A DNA stretch of 64,000 nucleotides from an uncultured Pelagibacteraceae bacterium (GTDB taxonomy: Bacteria > Pseudomonadota > Alphaproteobacteria > Pelagibacterales > Pelagibacteraceae), in the NCBI GenBank assembly GCA_902616675.1, contig CACMTV010000002.1:62001-126000 (forward strand), in the 5' to 3' direction. The notes below the pieces were generated by a model that saw only the letters and a program-made list of their open reading frames with translations, was not told where the DNA came from and made no database searches. The translations under genes and the position numbers were made by a program. Within the stretch, counting starts at the first letter, position 1, and each line of letters starts with the position of its first letter. Positions 1 to 7,881 of this stretch are shown here, piece after piece.

Positions 1-318
1 ATAGGCACTTATTTAAAGGCATTGTCTGCTAAAGATAATAACATTCCTTTTTATGTTGCATTACCGAGCTCAACAATCGATTGGAATATTAAAGATCATA
101 AAAAAATCCCTATTGAAGAAAGAAACTCCGAAGAATTGTCTCACATTGAAGGCGTTGATGAAAATAATAACTTTAAAAGAGTAAGAATTTACCCACAGAA
201 AAGTAAGTCACTTAATCTAGCCTTCGACGTAACGCCTGCTAAACTAGTTACAGGATTAATTACAGAAAAAGGTATTTGTGAAGCTTCAGAACAGGGGTTA
301 AAGGGATTATTTAATTGA
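1..318 (+). CDS. mtnA: S-methyl-5-thioribose-1-phosphate isomerase, C-terminal part (5' end outside window)
   Basis: The reading frame is open from base 1, so the gene begins upstream of the window; about 105 C-terminal residues are visible. The stretch IPFYVALPSSTIDW, then the D-rich region and the closing TPAKLVTGLITEKG, match the end of the MtnA/eIF2B-like sugar isomerase family. MtnA converts 5-methylthioribose-1-phosphate to 5-methylthioribulose-1-phosphate in methylthioadenosine salvage. Its stop overlaps the TTG start of the next gene (TTGA, 315-318), so the two are probably translated together. The downstream aldolase and SpeD-SpeE fusion fit this role. Confidence 0.88.
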   Translation: MGTYLKALSAKDNNIPFYVALPSSTIDWNIKDHKKIPIEERNSEELSHIEGVDENNNFKRVRIYPQKSKSLNLAFDVTPAKLVTGLITEKGICEASEQGLKGLFN

Positions 319-959
319 GCAAACTTAAAACAGAAGTAATTAAATATTCAAAAAAATTAAATATTACCAATCTATCAGCTTTAAGATCTGGAAATATTTC
401 AGTGAGAGCTAAAGAAAAAGGCGAGGAGGGGTTTTATATAACTCCATCAGGAAGAAAATATTCATCACTCAAACCTAAAGACATAGTCTTTGTTTCTTTA
501 AAAGGAACTTTTGATAAAAAAAAAGGAAAACCTTCATCAGAATGGAGATTACATCAAGATATTTATGTGAATAAAAAACATGCTAAAGCCATTGTCCATG
601 CTCATTCAACTTGTGCTACAGCTGTGTCTACGCATCAAAAAAATATTCCAGCTTTTCACTATATGGTTGCAGTTGCAGGCGGAAAAGACATTAAATGCAC
701 TAAATATGCAACTTTTGGTACTAAAAATCTTTCTAAAAATATCATTAAGGCTTTAAAAAATAGGTCAGCCTGTTTAATTGCTAATCACGGACAAGTTGCT
801 TTTGGCGAGAGTTTGGAAAATACTTTTGAACTTGCACAAGAGATCGAAAATATTTGCCATCAATACATTAATGCCATAAGAATCGGAATACCTAAGATTC
901 TTTCAAAAAAAGAAATGAAAATAGTCTTAGGTAAATTTAAAAATTATAAAAAAGGTTAA
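315..959 (+). CDS. Class II aldolase/adducin-family protein, probable 5-methylthioribulose-1-phosphate aldolase
   Basis: A 214-residue class II (zinc) aldolase. Seen: SSEWRLH with the putative catalytic Glu76, the zinc motif HAH (His95, His97) and the third ligand in ANHG (His158), in the order found in fuculose-phosphate-type aldolases. The start is TTG inside the mtnA stop; no better ATG exists near the N terminus. Family members include sugar-phosphate aldolases and MtnB dehydratase. Because it directly follows mtnA and the layout resembles FucA more than MtnB, I infer cleavage of methylthioribulose-1-phosphate to dihydroxyacetone phosphate and methylthioacetaldehyde (the DHAP shunt). MtnB function cannot be excluded from sequence alone. 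Confidence 0.75.
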   Translation: MSKLKTEVIKYSKKLNITNLSALRSGNISVRAKEKGEEGFYITPSGRKYSSLKPKDIVFVSLKGTFDKKKGKPSSEWRLHQDIYVNKKHAKAIVHAHSTCATAVSTHQKNIPAFHYMVAVAGGKDIKCTKYATFGTKNLSKNIIKALKNRSACLIANHGQVAFGESLENTFELAQEIENICHQYINAIRIGIPKILSKKEMKIVLGKFKNYKKG

Positions 960-964
960 TTTTT

Positions 965-2005
965 ATGGTTAAAGTTGGTGAGCACATAACAATTGATTTT
1001 CTAGGTGTAAAAAAGGACTACACACCTGAATTTTACGAAAAAATAATTTATACAATTGCTAAAGCAGCTAAAGTTGAAATTTTAAATGTATCATCACATC
1101 GTTTTCAACCTCAAGGTTTTACACTAGTTGCTTTATTAGCTGAAAGTCATTTTAGTTTTCATACATTTCCTGAAAAGGGCGTAATAAGTTTTGATTTTTT
1201 TACCTGTGGAAAGGTTAATCCAAAAGTTGCTTTAAAGATTTTAAGAAAAGAAATTCAACATGAAAGAGTTGTGACGAATGCTTTTGATAGAAGCAGTATT
1301 GGACTTTACGATGATATTTATAGCACACCAGGACAAAAAAAATATTATGTAGTCAAAAACGTTTTAGAAAAATTTACTTCAAAAGTAGGTCAATTTGTGG
1401 AAATTTTGGATTTAGAAGAATTTGGCCACGCTTTATTTATTGATCATGAGATACAGGTAGCAGAAAAAGATGAAAAAATTTATAGTTCAAATTTTTTTAA
1501 GTCTAGTTATGAACTAAGCAAAAAAAATAATAACGTCGCTATAATTGGAGGAGGCGATGGAGGTGTAGCTAGAGCTTGTTTAGATAATAATTCAAATTTT
1601 ATTGATTGGTTTGAACTAGATCCTGAAATAGTGGACGTTTGTTATAAACACCTGCCAAAAGTATGCACGAAAGTAAAAAAAAGTAATAAAATTAAAACTT
1701 TTTGGGGAGATGCTTTCAAAAGCATAAAGGAAATAGAGGATTCAAAGTATGATAAAATATTTGTTGATCTAAATGATGATCAATATTGTATTGATTTAGC
1801 TAAAAAAAATATGCGTGGCTTAAAAAGAATTCTTAAAAAAGGTGGAGTAATAACAGCTCAAGTAGGAAGCCAAGATAAAAAACCTAAACAAGTCGACAAG
1901 TGGTGTAGTGTCCTAGAGAAAAACTTCGGTAATGTTAAACTTACAGGTGCATATGTGCCAAGTTTTGATTGTAAATGGAATTTTGCTTCATCAATCATGC
2001 GTTAA
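965..2005 (+). CDS. Fused S-adenosylmethionine decarboxylase-spermidine synthase
   Basis: 346 residues carrying two enzymes. Residues 1 to about 120 are a bacterial AdoMet decarboxylase proenzyme: the self-cleavage site is Glu60-Ser61 in LLAESHFSFHTFPE, with His66 and Cys81 at the spacing (+5, +20) seen in the Thermotoga enzyme. Residues from about 120 on are an aminopropyltransferase with the SAM-type loop GGGDGGVAR and an acidic ELDPE strand end. The protein would make decarboxylated AdoMet and use it to aminopropylate putrescine (or another diamine), releasing methylthioadenosine. Such SpeD-SpeE fusions are known in some bacteria. It lies 5 bases after the aldolase gene, so the MTA product is made beside its salvage enzymes. 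Confidence 0.9.
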   Translation: MVKVGEHITIDFLGVKKDYTPEFYEKIIYTIAKAAKVEILNVSSHRFQPQGFTLVALLAESHFSFHTFPEKGVISFDFFTCGKVNPKVALKILRKEIQHERVVTNAFDRSSIGLYDDIYSTPGQKKYYVVKNVLEKFTSKVGQFVEILDLEEFGHALFIDHEIQVAEKDEKIYSSNFFKSSYELSKKNNNVAIIGGGDGGVARACLDNNSNFIDWFELDPEIVDVCYKHLPKVCTKVKKSNKIKTFWGDAFKSIKEIEDSKYDKIFVDLNDDQYCIDLAKKNMRGLKRILKKGGVITAQVGSQDKKPKQVDKWCSVLEKNFGNVKLTGAYVPSFDCKWNFASSIMR

Positions 2006-2070
2006 ACTCCAATATTCTGCATTAACTAAATACTAGTATATTCCTTTTTAATTCCTTAGAATAATTGTAA

Positions 2071-2865
2071 ATGTTTAGAGTTTCTTGTATTCAGCTATGT
2101 TCTTCTGATTGCATAAAAAGCAATCTTCAAAGAAGTGAAAGATTGATTAAAAAAGCAGTAAGTCAAAAAGCAAATCTTATTATAACTCCTGAAGTATCGT
2201 CTAAGTTTTCCTTAAATAAAAAAAAACTTTTAGAAGTAGCAACCACAATGAATAACGACTCTTACCTTTTAGGAATTAAAAAACTTGCGAGGAAATATAA
2301 AAAATGGATTTTAATAGGTTCATTGATCATTAAAAACAAAAAAAAACTTTTAAACAGATCAGTGCTTATTAATGATAAAGGAAATATTGTAACATTTTAT
2401 GATAAAATTCATATGTATGATGCAAAATTAAGTAAATCAGAAAAATATTTTGAGTCAAAAACCTTTAAAGCAGGAAAAAATATAAAGGTAGTAAAACTGC
2501 CTTGGGGTAAATTAGGACTCTCAATATGTTACGATTTAAGATTTCCAAATATGTACAGAAAAATGTCAAAAAAAGGTGCAATTTTTTTAAGCATCCCATC
2601 AGCTTTCACGGAAACCACTGGAAAAAGACATTGGCACACTTTATTAAAAGCTAGAGCAATAGAAAATTTTTCATATGTATTTGCTCCAGGTCAGGCTGGA
2701 AAACATTGTAATGGTAGAAAAACATATGGACATTCAATGATAGTTTCTCCCGACGGTAAAATTTTAAAAGAGCTTGGAAAACGTGAAGGTGTTATTACAG
2801 CAGCGATAGACCCAAAAAAACCTCTTAAACTAAGAAAAACTATTCCAAGTGTTTACTTTGATTAA
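2071..2865 (+). CDS. Carbon-nitrogen hydrolase (nitrilase superfamily, Nit-type amidase)
   Basis: 264 residues, the normal length for the Nit1/Nit2 branch. The catalytic triad is visible: Glu41 in IITPEVSS, Lys112 in YDKIHMYD and Cys153 in LSICYDLRFP. The YDLRFP context after the cysteine is typical of omega-amidase or deaminated-glutathione amidase relatives, which hydrolyse alpha-ketoglutaramate or repair deaminated glutathione in the cytoplasm. Exact substrate is not determinable. A 65-base spacer separates it from the polyamine gene, and its stop overlaps the convergent next gene by 4 bases. Confidence 0.82.
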   Translation: MFRVSCIQLCSSDCIKSNLQRSERLIKKAVSQKANLIITPEVSSKFSLNKKKLLEVATTMNNDSYLLGIKKLARKYKKWILIGSLIIKNKKKLLNRSVLINDKGNIVTFYDKIHMYDAKLSKSEKYFESKTFKAGKNIKVVKLPWGKLGLSICYDLRFPNMYRKMSKKGAIFLSIPSAFTETTGKRHWHTLLKARAIENFSYVFAPGQAGKHCNGRKTYGHSMIVSPDGKILKELGKREGVITAAIDPKKPLKLRKTIPSVYFD

Positions 2866-3257
2866 TAGTGAGATTTAACTTCTTTTATATTAGATCCTAG
2901 AATCTCATTAATTTTTAATTTTATTTTAGCTCTCTCATCATTAGTTTTATAAACTTCTCTCGAAAGTTTTATAAACTTCTCATCGAATTTTTGATTTTTT
3001 TCAGCCAACCTTTTATTTTCTTCAATATCCCAAAGCTTAAGATTTATCTGTTTTAAATTTATTATAAGATTATTTATTTCACTTTTATCAGGTATTTTTT
3101 CGTCAGAAGTTTTTTTAAGTGATGATAATTCCTTACTTATATCCTTTAATTTTTGGCCATCTTTAATTTTTTCTTTTTTTATTTCAAGTATAGTTATTTT
3201 ATCTAATAATTCACCCGCTGAGATTTCAGCTAAAATTTGATTTAATTTTGTATTCAT
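2862..3257 (-). CDS. DUF6165-like small coiled-coil protein
   Basis: 131 residues, Lys/Glu-rich and predicted mostly helical. The N-terminal AEISAGELLDKITILEIK resembles the DUF6165 family signature (SPGELIDKITILEIK-like), a family of unknown function often found near glycosyltransferases. That fits here, where the divergent neighbour is a GT9 gene 50 bases away. No catalytic motif is visible. A structural or adaptor role in surface glycan synthesis is only a guess from context. Confidence 0.65.
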   Translation of the reverse strand: MNTKLNQILAEISAGELLDKITILEIKKEKIKDGQKLKDISKELSSLKKTSDEKIPDKSEINNLIINLKQINLKLWDIEENKRLAEKNQKFDEKFIKLSREVYKTNDERAKIKLKINEILGSNIKEVKSHY

Positions 3258-3307
3258 AATGTTTTTTTTTGATTATACTTATTAATTCATTATATAAAGT
3301 TTAAAAT

Positions 3308-4240
3308 ATGTCAAATATCTTAATAATAAAACATGGATCACTTGGTGATTTAATACAAGCAAATGGGGCTATTCAGGACATTAAAAATACTTATAAGACA
3401 TCAAAGGTTCTCCTTTTAACCTCAATAGCATACTTGGAATTTATGTCTTCATGTCCTTATATAGACGGAGTAATTTTAGATAAAAGACTACCAAGGTGGA
3501 ATCTACTTTATTTAAAAGATTTAAAAACATTATTAGAAAAATATGAGTTTTCACATGTCTTCGATTTACAAAATTCTAACAGAACAAAATTTTATAAAAA
3601 ATATTTATTAAAAAAACCTATTTGGTCTTCGTCAGAAACTGCCTTAGACGAGGGAGAAAAATTATCAGACTTTAATGAAGATTCTGTTTTAAATAGAATG
3701 GAAAAACAATTAAAAAAAAGTAAAGTTACAATAAAAAATACGCAAGATATAAACTTAAAATGGAGTATACAAGATATTTCGAGAAGTCTTAAACAGTACA
3801 CTAACGGGGAATTCGTCTTACTTTTTCCTTTCTGTTCAAAAAAAAATGTTCAGAAAAAATGGCCTTATTTTGCAGAATTAATAATTAAAATAAAAGAAAT
3901 TTATAAAAACAAATATCCAGTTTTAATTGCACCTGGTCCCAATGAAATTGAAGAGGCAGAAAAATTAAATGCAAAAATAGTTCTAGAAAAAAATGAACCG
4001 GTTAATATTAATTTTTTAATTTCATTAATTAATTCTGCAAAATATATTGTTTCAAATGACACGGGACCTGCACATATTTGTTCCCATTTAAATAAAAATG
4101 GTCTTGCCTTGTTTGGAAGTCATACGACTGCAAAAAAGGTAAATATAGGAAATACTAATTTTAAAACGTTAACTGTTAAAAACTTAGATGATTTAAAAGT
4201 CGAGGAAGTATTAAATAATATTAGAAAGAATTTAGATTAG
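3308..4240 (+). CDS. Glycosyltransferase family 9 (heptosyltransferase-like)
   Basis: 310 residues with the GT9 pattern: N-terminal ILIIKHGSLGDLIQANGAI (acceptor-side Rossmann domain) and C-terminal VSNDTGPAHICSHL, the conserved nucleotide-sugar binding segment of LPS heptosyltransferases. The enzyme would act on the cytoplasmic side of the inner membrane, adding a sugar to an LPS core or related glycan; donor sugar unknown. Convergent with the next gene and overlapping it by 9 bases. Shares a 50-base AT-rich divergent region with the DUF6165 gene. Confidence 0.85.
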   Translation: MSNILIIKHGSLGDLIQANGAIQDIKNTYKTSKVLLLTSIAYLEFMSSCPYIDGVILDKRLPRWNLLYLKDLKTLLEKYEFSHVFDLQNSNRTKFYKKYLLKKPIWSSSETALDEGEKLSDFNEDSVLNRMEKQLKKSKVTIKNTQDINLKWSIQDISRSLKQYTNGEFVLLFPFCSKKNVQKKWPYFAELIIKIKEIYKNKYPVLIAPGPNEIEEAEKLNAKIVLEKNEPVNINFLISLINSAKYIVSNDTGPAHICSHLNKNGLALFGSHTTAKKVNIGNTNFKTLTVKNLDDLKVEEVLNNIRKNLD

Positions 4241-5323
4241 TTTAATATATTTTTTTATAATTTTGTCCCAATGAAAATTTTTCGAAAAAATAAAAGCATT
4301 TTTACCCAATTGTTTATAATTATCATTGTCATAAAATTTTATAATTGTTTCATAAATAGAATTTAAATCCCCTCCATCACATAAATATCCTGAAATTCCA
4401 TCTTGAATTGCGTCCGAAGCGCCACCTGCGATGCCTCCAATAGAGCCAGTTCTATAAGCAGCTGCTTCTATAAAAGATATTCCAAACCCTTCAACGGACT
4501 TTTTATAAATTATTGATGGCATTAAAAAAAGATCTGATTGTTCTAATAGTGCTACTTTTAAAAGTTCAGTTGACTCTTTTAAAATAAGTACCTCATTACC
4601 AAGCCCTAATTCATTTTTTAAATTTTGAAGTTTTTGCATTTCCTCTCCATCCCCAATAGAAATATATTTAATATTTGGAAATCTTGGTTTTAAATTTTTA
4701 ATCGTCATCAAAATATTTTGATGACTTTTTCTTTTATCAAGTCTTGCAACTGTAATTATTTTTGGAAAACAGTTTCTGAATAATTCTTTAGCTTTATCTA
4801 AATTTTTGTTGTCTATTTTAATTGGATAGTTACAGCCAGGATGTATAATTCGAATTTTATTTTCTTGTAAACCATTTTTCATAGCCAGTTTTTTAGTAAA
4901 CTCAGAATTAGAAATTACATACCTTGCTTTGCTAAGAGCTTTGAGCATCCTTTTATTGATAAAACTTCCCTCTGCGTGATTTATCTCTTTAGAATGTATT
5001 AGGCAAAATGATGTTGAATTTTTTAAGATTTTATCATCTATTTTTTCTATACTTTTCCAGTGATCAAAAAAAAATGCTCTAACTGAATTTTTAAGAGAAA
5101 ATTCTTTTATTAAGTTTGCTTTTCTATATTTTCTCAAAATTTTAAAACCTGAAACCCGAGTAACATCGATACCTAAGTTTTTATCAAAATTCTCTTCCCC
5201 TAAAGTTTTTTCTGCAAATACTTTTACCGGCCCATGCTTTAATAAAGACAAAGATAGACCACCCATTAAATTTTGCATTCCACCGATTTCGGGAGGGAAA
5301 TTTCTTGTTGAGATTACAAACAT
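4232..5323 (-). CDS. Glycosyltransferase family 4 (group 1)
   Basis: 363 residues with the GT-B layout: N-terminal RNFPPEIGGMQNLM (acceptor domain, typical GGMQ glycine loop), a central IITVARLDKRKSHQ hinge and a C-terminal EGFGISFIEAAA donor-binding motif containing the EX7E glutamates. Probably transfers a sugar from a nucleotide donor to a lipid-linked or LPS glycan. It follows the redoxin gene on the same strand with a one-base junction (5323), so the two may be cotranscribed. Confidence 0.85.
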   Translation of the reverse strand: MFVISTRNFPPEIGGMQNLMGGLSLSLLKHGPVKVFAEKTLGEENFDKNLGIDVTRVSGFKILRKYRKANLIKEFSLKNSVRAFFFDHWKSIEKIDDKILKNSTSFCLIHSKEINHAEGSFINKRMLKALSKARYVISNSEFTKKLAMKNGLQENKIRIIHPGCNYPIKIDNKNLDKAKELFRNCFPKIITVARLDKRKSHQNILMTIKNLKPRFPNIKYISIGDGEEMQKLQNLKNELGLGNEVLILKESTELLKVALLEQSDLFLMPSIIYKKSVEGFGISFIEAAAYRTGSIGGIAGGASDAIQDGISGYLCDGGDLNSIYETIIKFYDNDNYKQLGKNAFIFSKNFHWDKIIKKYIKLI

Positions 5324-5877
5324 TATTTAATCCACTTAATATTGCAGCCCATACTAGGTATTTGTTCTTTTGGACCATTTTGTGTTTTAGAAATCATCAT
5401 CATAGCTGATTTTAATTCGCTTTCGCCATTTTTTACTGGTGTGAGTTCTCTCAATTCCCTAAATCTACCTCTATACTGTAGCCTTAAGTTCTTATTGTAT
5501 CCAAAAAAATCTGGAGTACAAACTGCTCCAAATTTTTTGGCAACTTCTTGTTTTTCATCAAATAAATATGGAAAGTTAAATCTATTTATCTTTGAGAAAG
5601 ATAACATGTTAACAAAAGAGTCTTCAGGATAGTTCTTTGTATCATTCGACATTATCGCAACTGTTTCAATCCCATTGTTTTTTAACTCATTGATATCTTT
5701 TACTAGATCTTTAATTATAGCCTTTACATAAGGACAATGATTGCAAATAAACATTATTATTGTACCGTAACTCCCAACACAATTTTTAAGTTTGTAAAAT
5801 TTATTATCTACTCCTTTTAGATTAAAATCGTGAGCTTTTTCCTCAAAATTGCATATAGGGGTTTTTGTTAGGACCAT
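5323..5877 (-). CDS. Thioredoxin-like redoxin (AhpC/TSA-type) with CNHC motif
   Basis: 184 residues of the thioredoxin fold. The redox centre is Cys45-Asn-His-Cys48 in IMFICNHCPYVKAI, the hallmark of a bacterial thioredoxin-like family annotated as redoxin/alkyl hydroperoxide reductase-like. A cis-Pro loop follows near AVCTPDFFGY. No signal peptide is obvious, so it is probably cytoplasmic. The physiological partner is unknown. It starts 20 bases from the divergent gamma-carbonic anhydrase gene. Confidence 0.82.
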   Translation of the reverse strand: MVLTKTPICNFEEKAHDFNLKGVDNKFYKLKNCVGSYGTIIMFICNHCPYVKAIIKDLVKDINELKNNGIETVAIMSNDTKNYPEDSFVNMLSFSKINRFNFPYLFDEKQEVAKKFGAVCTPDFFGYNKNLRLQYRGRFRELRELTPVKNGESELKSAMMMISKTQNGPKEQIPSMGCNIKWIK

Positions 5878-5897
5878 AATATAATATAATTATATTA
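5878..5897. promoter_or_regulatory. Shared bidirectional promoter in a 20-base divergent gap
   Basis: The whole gap between the two start codons is A/T. TATAAT occurs on the plus strand at 5880-5885 and 5885-5890, and on the minus strand at 5889-5894. Any transcript from these -10 elements would have a leader of only a few bases in either direction. Assignment as promoter is inferred from sequence only. Confidence 0.4.
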
Positions 5898-6410
5898 ATG
5901 ATTTATAATTTCAACAATATAAGTCCGAAAATTGATAAGGATAGTTGGTTTGCACCGAATTCAGTTCTTATAGGTAACGTTACACTTAAAAAAGACTCAA
6001 ACGTTTGGTTTAACGCAACTTTAAGAGGAGACGTAGAACCAATTACAATAGGCGAGGGTTCAAATATTCAAGATGGAAGCGTTATTCATACCGACCCAGG
6101 GTGTCCTGCAACTATAGGTAAAAATGTTACAGTAGGACATTTGGTAATGTTACATGGATGTATAATTGAAGACGATTGTTTAATCGGAATTGGAAGTACA
6201 ATTCTCAATAAAGCTAAAATAGGAAAAAATTCAATTATTGGAGCTAATGCTTTAATTACAGAGAATAAAGTAATTCCTGAAAGATCTTTAGTTATTGGAA
6301 GTCCAGGGAAAGTAATTAGACAAGTCACAGATGAAGAAATCAAACATATCAAAGAAAATGCAGAGCATTACGTAAAAAATTATAAAAAATATAAAAATTT
6401 AGGGAATTAA
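5898..6410 (+). CDS. Gamma-class carbonic anhydrase family protein
   Basis: 170 residues of left-handed beta-helix hexapeptide repeats. Zinc ligands are at His64, His81 and His86 (GHLVMLHGC); the His81-His86 spacing matches the archaeal Cam enzyme. Arg43 and Asp45 (LRGDVEP) and Gln58 also correspond to conserved Cam residues. YrdA/PaaY-like family members are trimers that may hydrate CO2 or play poorly known roles. The start codon is fixed by the short divergent gap upstream. Its 3' end overlaps the next convergent gene by 12 bases. Confidence 0.85.
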   Translation: MIYNFNNISPKIDKDSWFAPNSVLIGNVTLKKDSNVWFNATLRGDVEPITIGEGSNIQDGSVIHTDPGCPATIGKNVTVGHLVMLHGCIIEDDCLIGIGSTILNKAKIGKNSIIGANALITENKVIPERSLVIGSPGKVIRQVTDEEIKHIKENAEHYVKNYKKYKNLGN

Positions 6411-7010
6411 CCAAGAAAATTTTTTAGACCCCTGAAAATCTATTAATGCTCTACGATGACCTTTGGCAGCAAGGTATAACCACTCAATGCTTTTAATTTT
6501 ACATTTCACAACACAAAAATTTTTATAACCTGCTTCACTTTCTTCTTTGGTAAAATCAAAGTTATCAAACTTATTATCTAATCCTGAGGTTGGTTTTTCT
6601 GATTTTGTTCCTGGGCCATTAGTTACTAAATAGCATTTTCTACTAATATGTCCTGTTTTATTCCAAGACTCTTTTGTTATTTCATTGTTATAATGTAATT
6701 TACTTTCAACTTTCATCCTAAGTTGTATTTTTTCTTTTTTTCCATAAAACAAAAGAGAGCTATTGGAATTTTTCTTAATAGCATCAATTTTTGTCGATCT
6801 TATGTCGCTATGAAATTGAAGAGATAAATTTTTTTCATCTACTTTTCTTAGAACAACAACTCTTCCATCTAAGTTATTTTTATCACCACAAATGAATACA
6901 GGAGTTCTAAATTCTGAACTCCGATCATTTACAGCTCTTACAAGCAATGCCCATAATTTTTTTTCAATTTCATTAAAGTCTTCGTAATAACTGACGTTTT
7001 CTACTGACAC
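6399..7010 (-). CDS. Pyridoxamine 5'-phosphate oxidase-family flavoprotein
   Basis: 203 residues. Seen: GRVVVLRKVDEKNLSLQFHSDIRSTK, which matches the FMN-binding strand pair of PNPOx-like split-barrel proteins, and a C-terminal WLYLAAKGHRRA resembling the PNPOx dimerisation segment (WLxLxxxGHRRA). It may oxidise pyridoxamine/pyridoxine phosphate or be a related FMN reductase. It lies directly after the dehydrogenase gene, sharing base 7010, so both are likely on one mRNA. Confidence 0.72.
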   Translation of the reverse strand: MSVENVSYYEDFNEIEKKLWALLVRAVNDRSSEFRTPVFICGDKNNLDGRVVVLRKVDEKNLSLQFHSDIRSTKIDAIKKNSNSSLLFYGKKEKIQLRMKVESKLHYNNEITKESWNKTGHISRKCYLVTNGPGTKSEKPTSGLDNKFDNFDFTKEESEAGYKNFCVVKCKIKSIEWLYLAAKGHRRALIDFQGSKKFSWLIP

Positions 7011-7879
7011 TATTTTTTAAATCTTTTTATCAAGCTTGAAGTATCCCATCTTTGACCACCCATTTTTTGAACCTCAGCATAATACTCATCTATTATTTTA
7101 GTTATTGGTAAAGGGGAATTATTTTTCTTAGCTTCATCCATCGCAATTTTCAAATCTTTTCTCATCCAATCAACAGCGAAACCATAATTAAATTTATCTT
7201 CTATCATAGTCTTATGTCTATTATCCATTTGCCAAGATTGAGCAGCACCTTTTGAAATTACTTCAATTACATCATGCATATTTAAGCCAGCATTCATTCC
7301 AAAATTAATTGCCTCTGACAATCCTTGCACTAAACCGGCTATACAAATTTGATTTACCATTTTAGTTAATTGCCCGCTTCCTGAAGGACCTAAAAGTTTA
7401 ATTTTTTTACTATAACAATTAATTATAGGCTCAGCTTTTTTAAATGGCTTCTCATCACCTCCTACCATCACAGTTAGTGTTCCACCTTCAGCCCCAGCTT
7501 GTCCACCTGATATAGGAGCATCCAAAAAATCAAATTCTTTTGCTTTAGCTTCTTTGTATAATTCCCGAGCAATATTTGCTGATGCAGTTGTATTGTCTAT
7601 GTAAATTGAACCTTTCTTAGTAGCTTTAAATAAACCTTTATCGCCCAGTGTAACTTCTCTAAGATCATTATCGTTTCCAACACAAGTAAAAATATAATCA
7701 CAATCTTTCGCAGCCTCCATTGGCGTTTCCGCAAGATTACCTTTGTATTCTTTTATCCATTTTTCAGCTTTTGATTTAGTTCTATTATAAACAGTTACAT
7801 TATGACCAGCTTTTGATATATATCCAGCCATGGGATAGCCCATTACACCCAAACCTATGAAAGCAACTTTACAACTCAT
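7010..7879 (-). CDS. NAD(P)-dependent beta-hydroxyacid dehydrogenase (3-hydroxyisobutyrate dehydrogenase/GarR family)
   Basis: 289 residues, the normal family length. N-terminal Rossmann loop GLGVMGYPMA (residues 9-18), substrate motif DAPISGGQAGAEGGTL, and the catalytic lysine in GQLTKMVNQ are all present. Family members reduce or oxidise tartronate semialdehyde, 3-hydroxyisobutyrate or related acids; which one cannot be told. The ATG is fixed by the Rossmann start at residue 4 and is only 2 bases from the divergent MFS start. Confidence 0.85.
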   Translation of the reverse strand: MSCKVAFIGLGVMGYPMAGYISKAGHNVTVYNRTKSKAEKWIKEYKGNLAETPMEAAKDCDYIFTCVGNDNDLREVTLGDKGLFKATKKGSIYIDNTTASANIARELYKEAKAKEFDFLDAPISGGQAGAEGGTLTVMVGGDEKPFKKAEPIINCYSKKIKLLGPSGSGQLTKMVNQICIAGLVQGLSEAINFGMNAGLNMHDVIEVISKGAAQSWQMDNRHKTMIEDKFNYGFAVDWMRKDLKIAMDEAKKNNSPLPITKIIDEYYAEVQKMGGQRWDTSSLIKRFKK

Positions 7880-7881
7880 AA

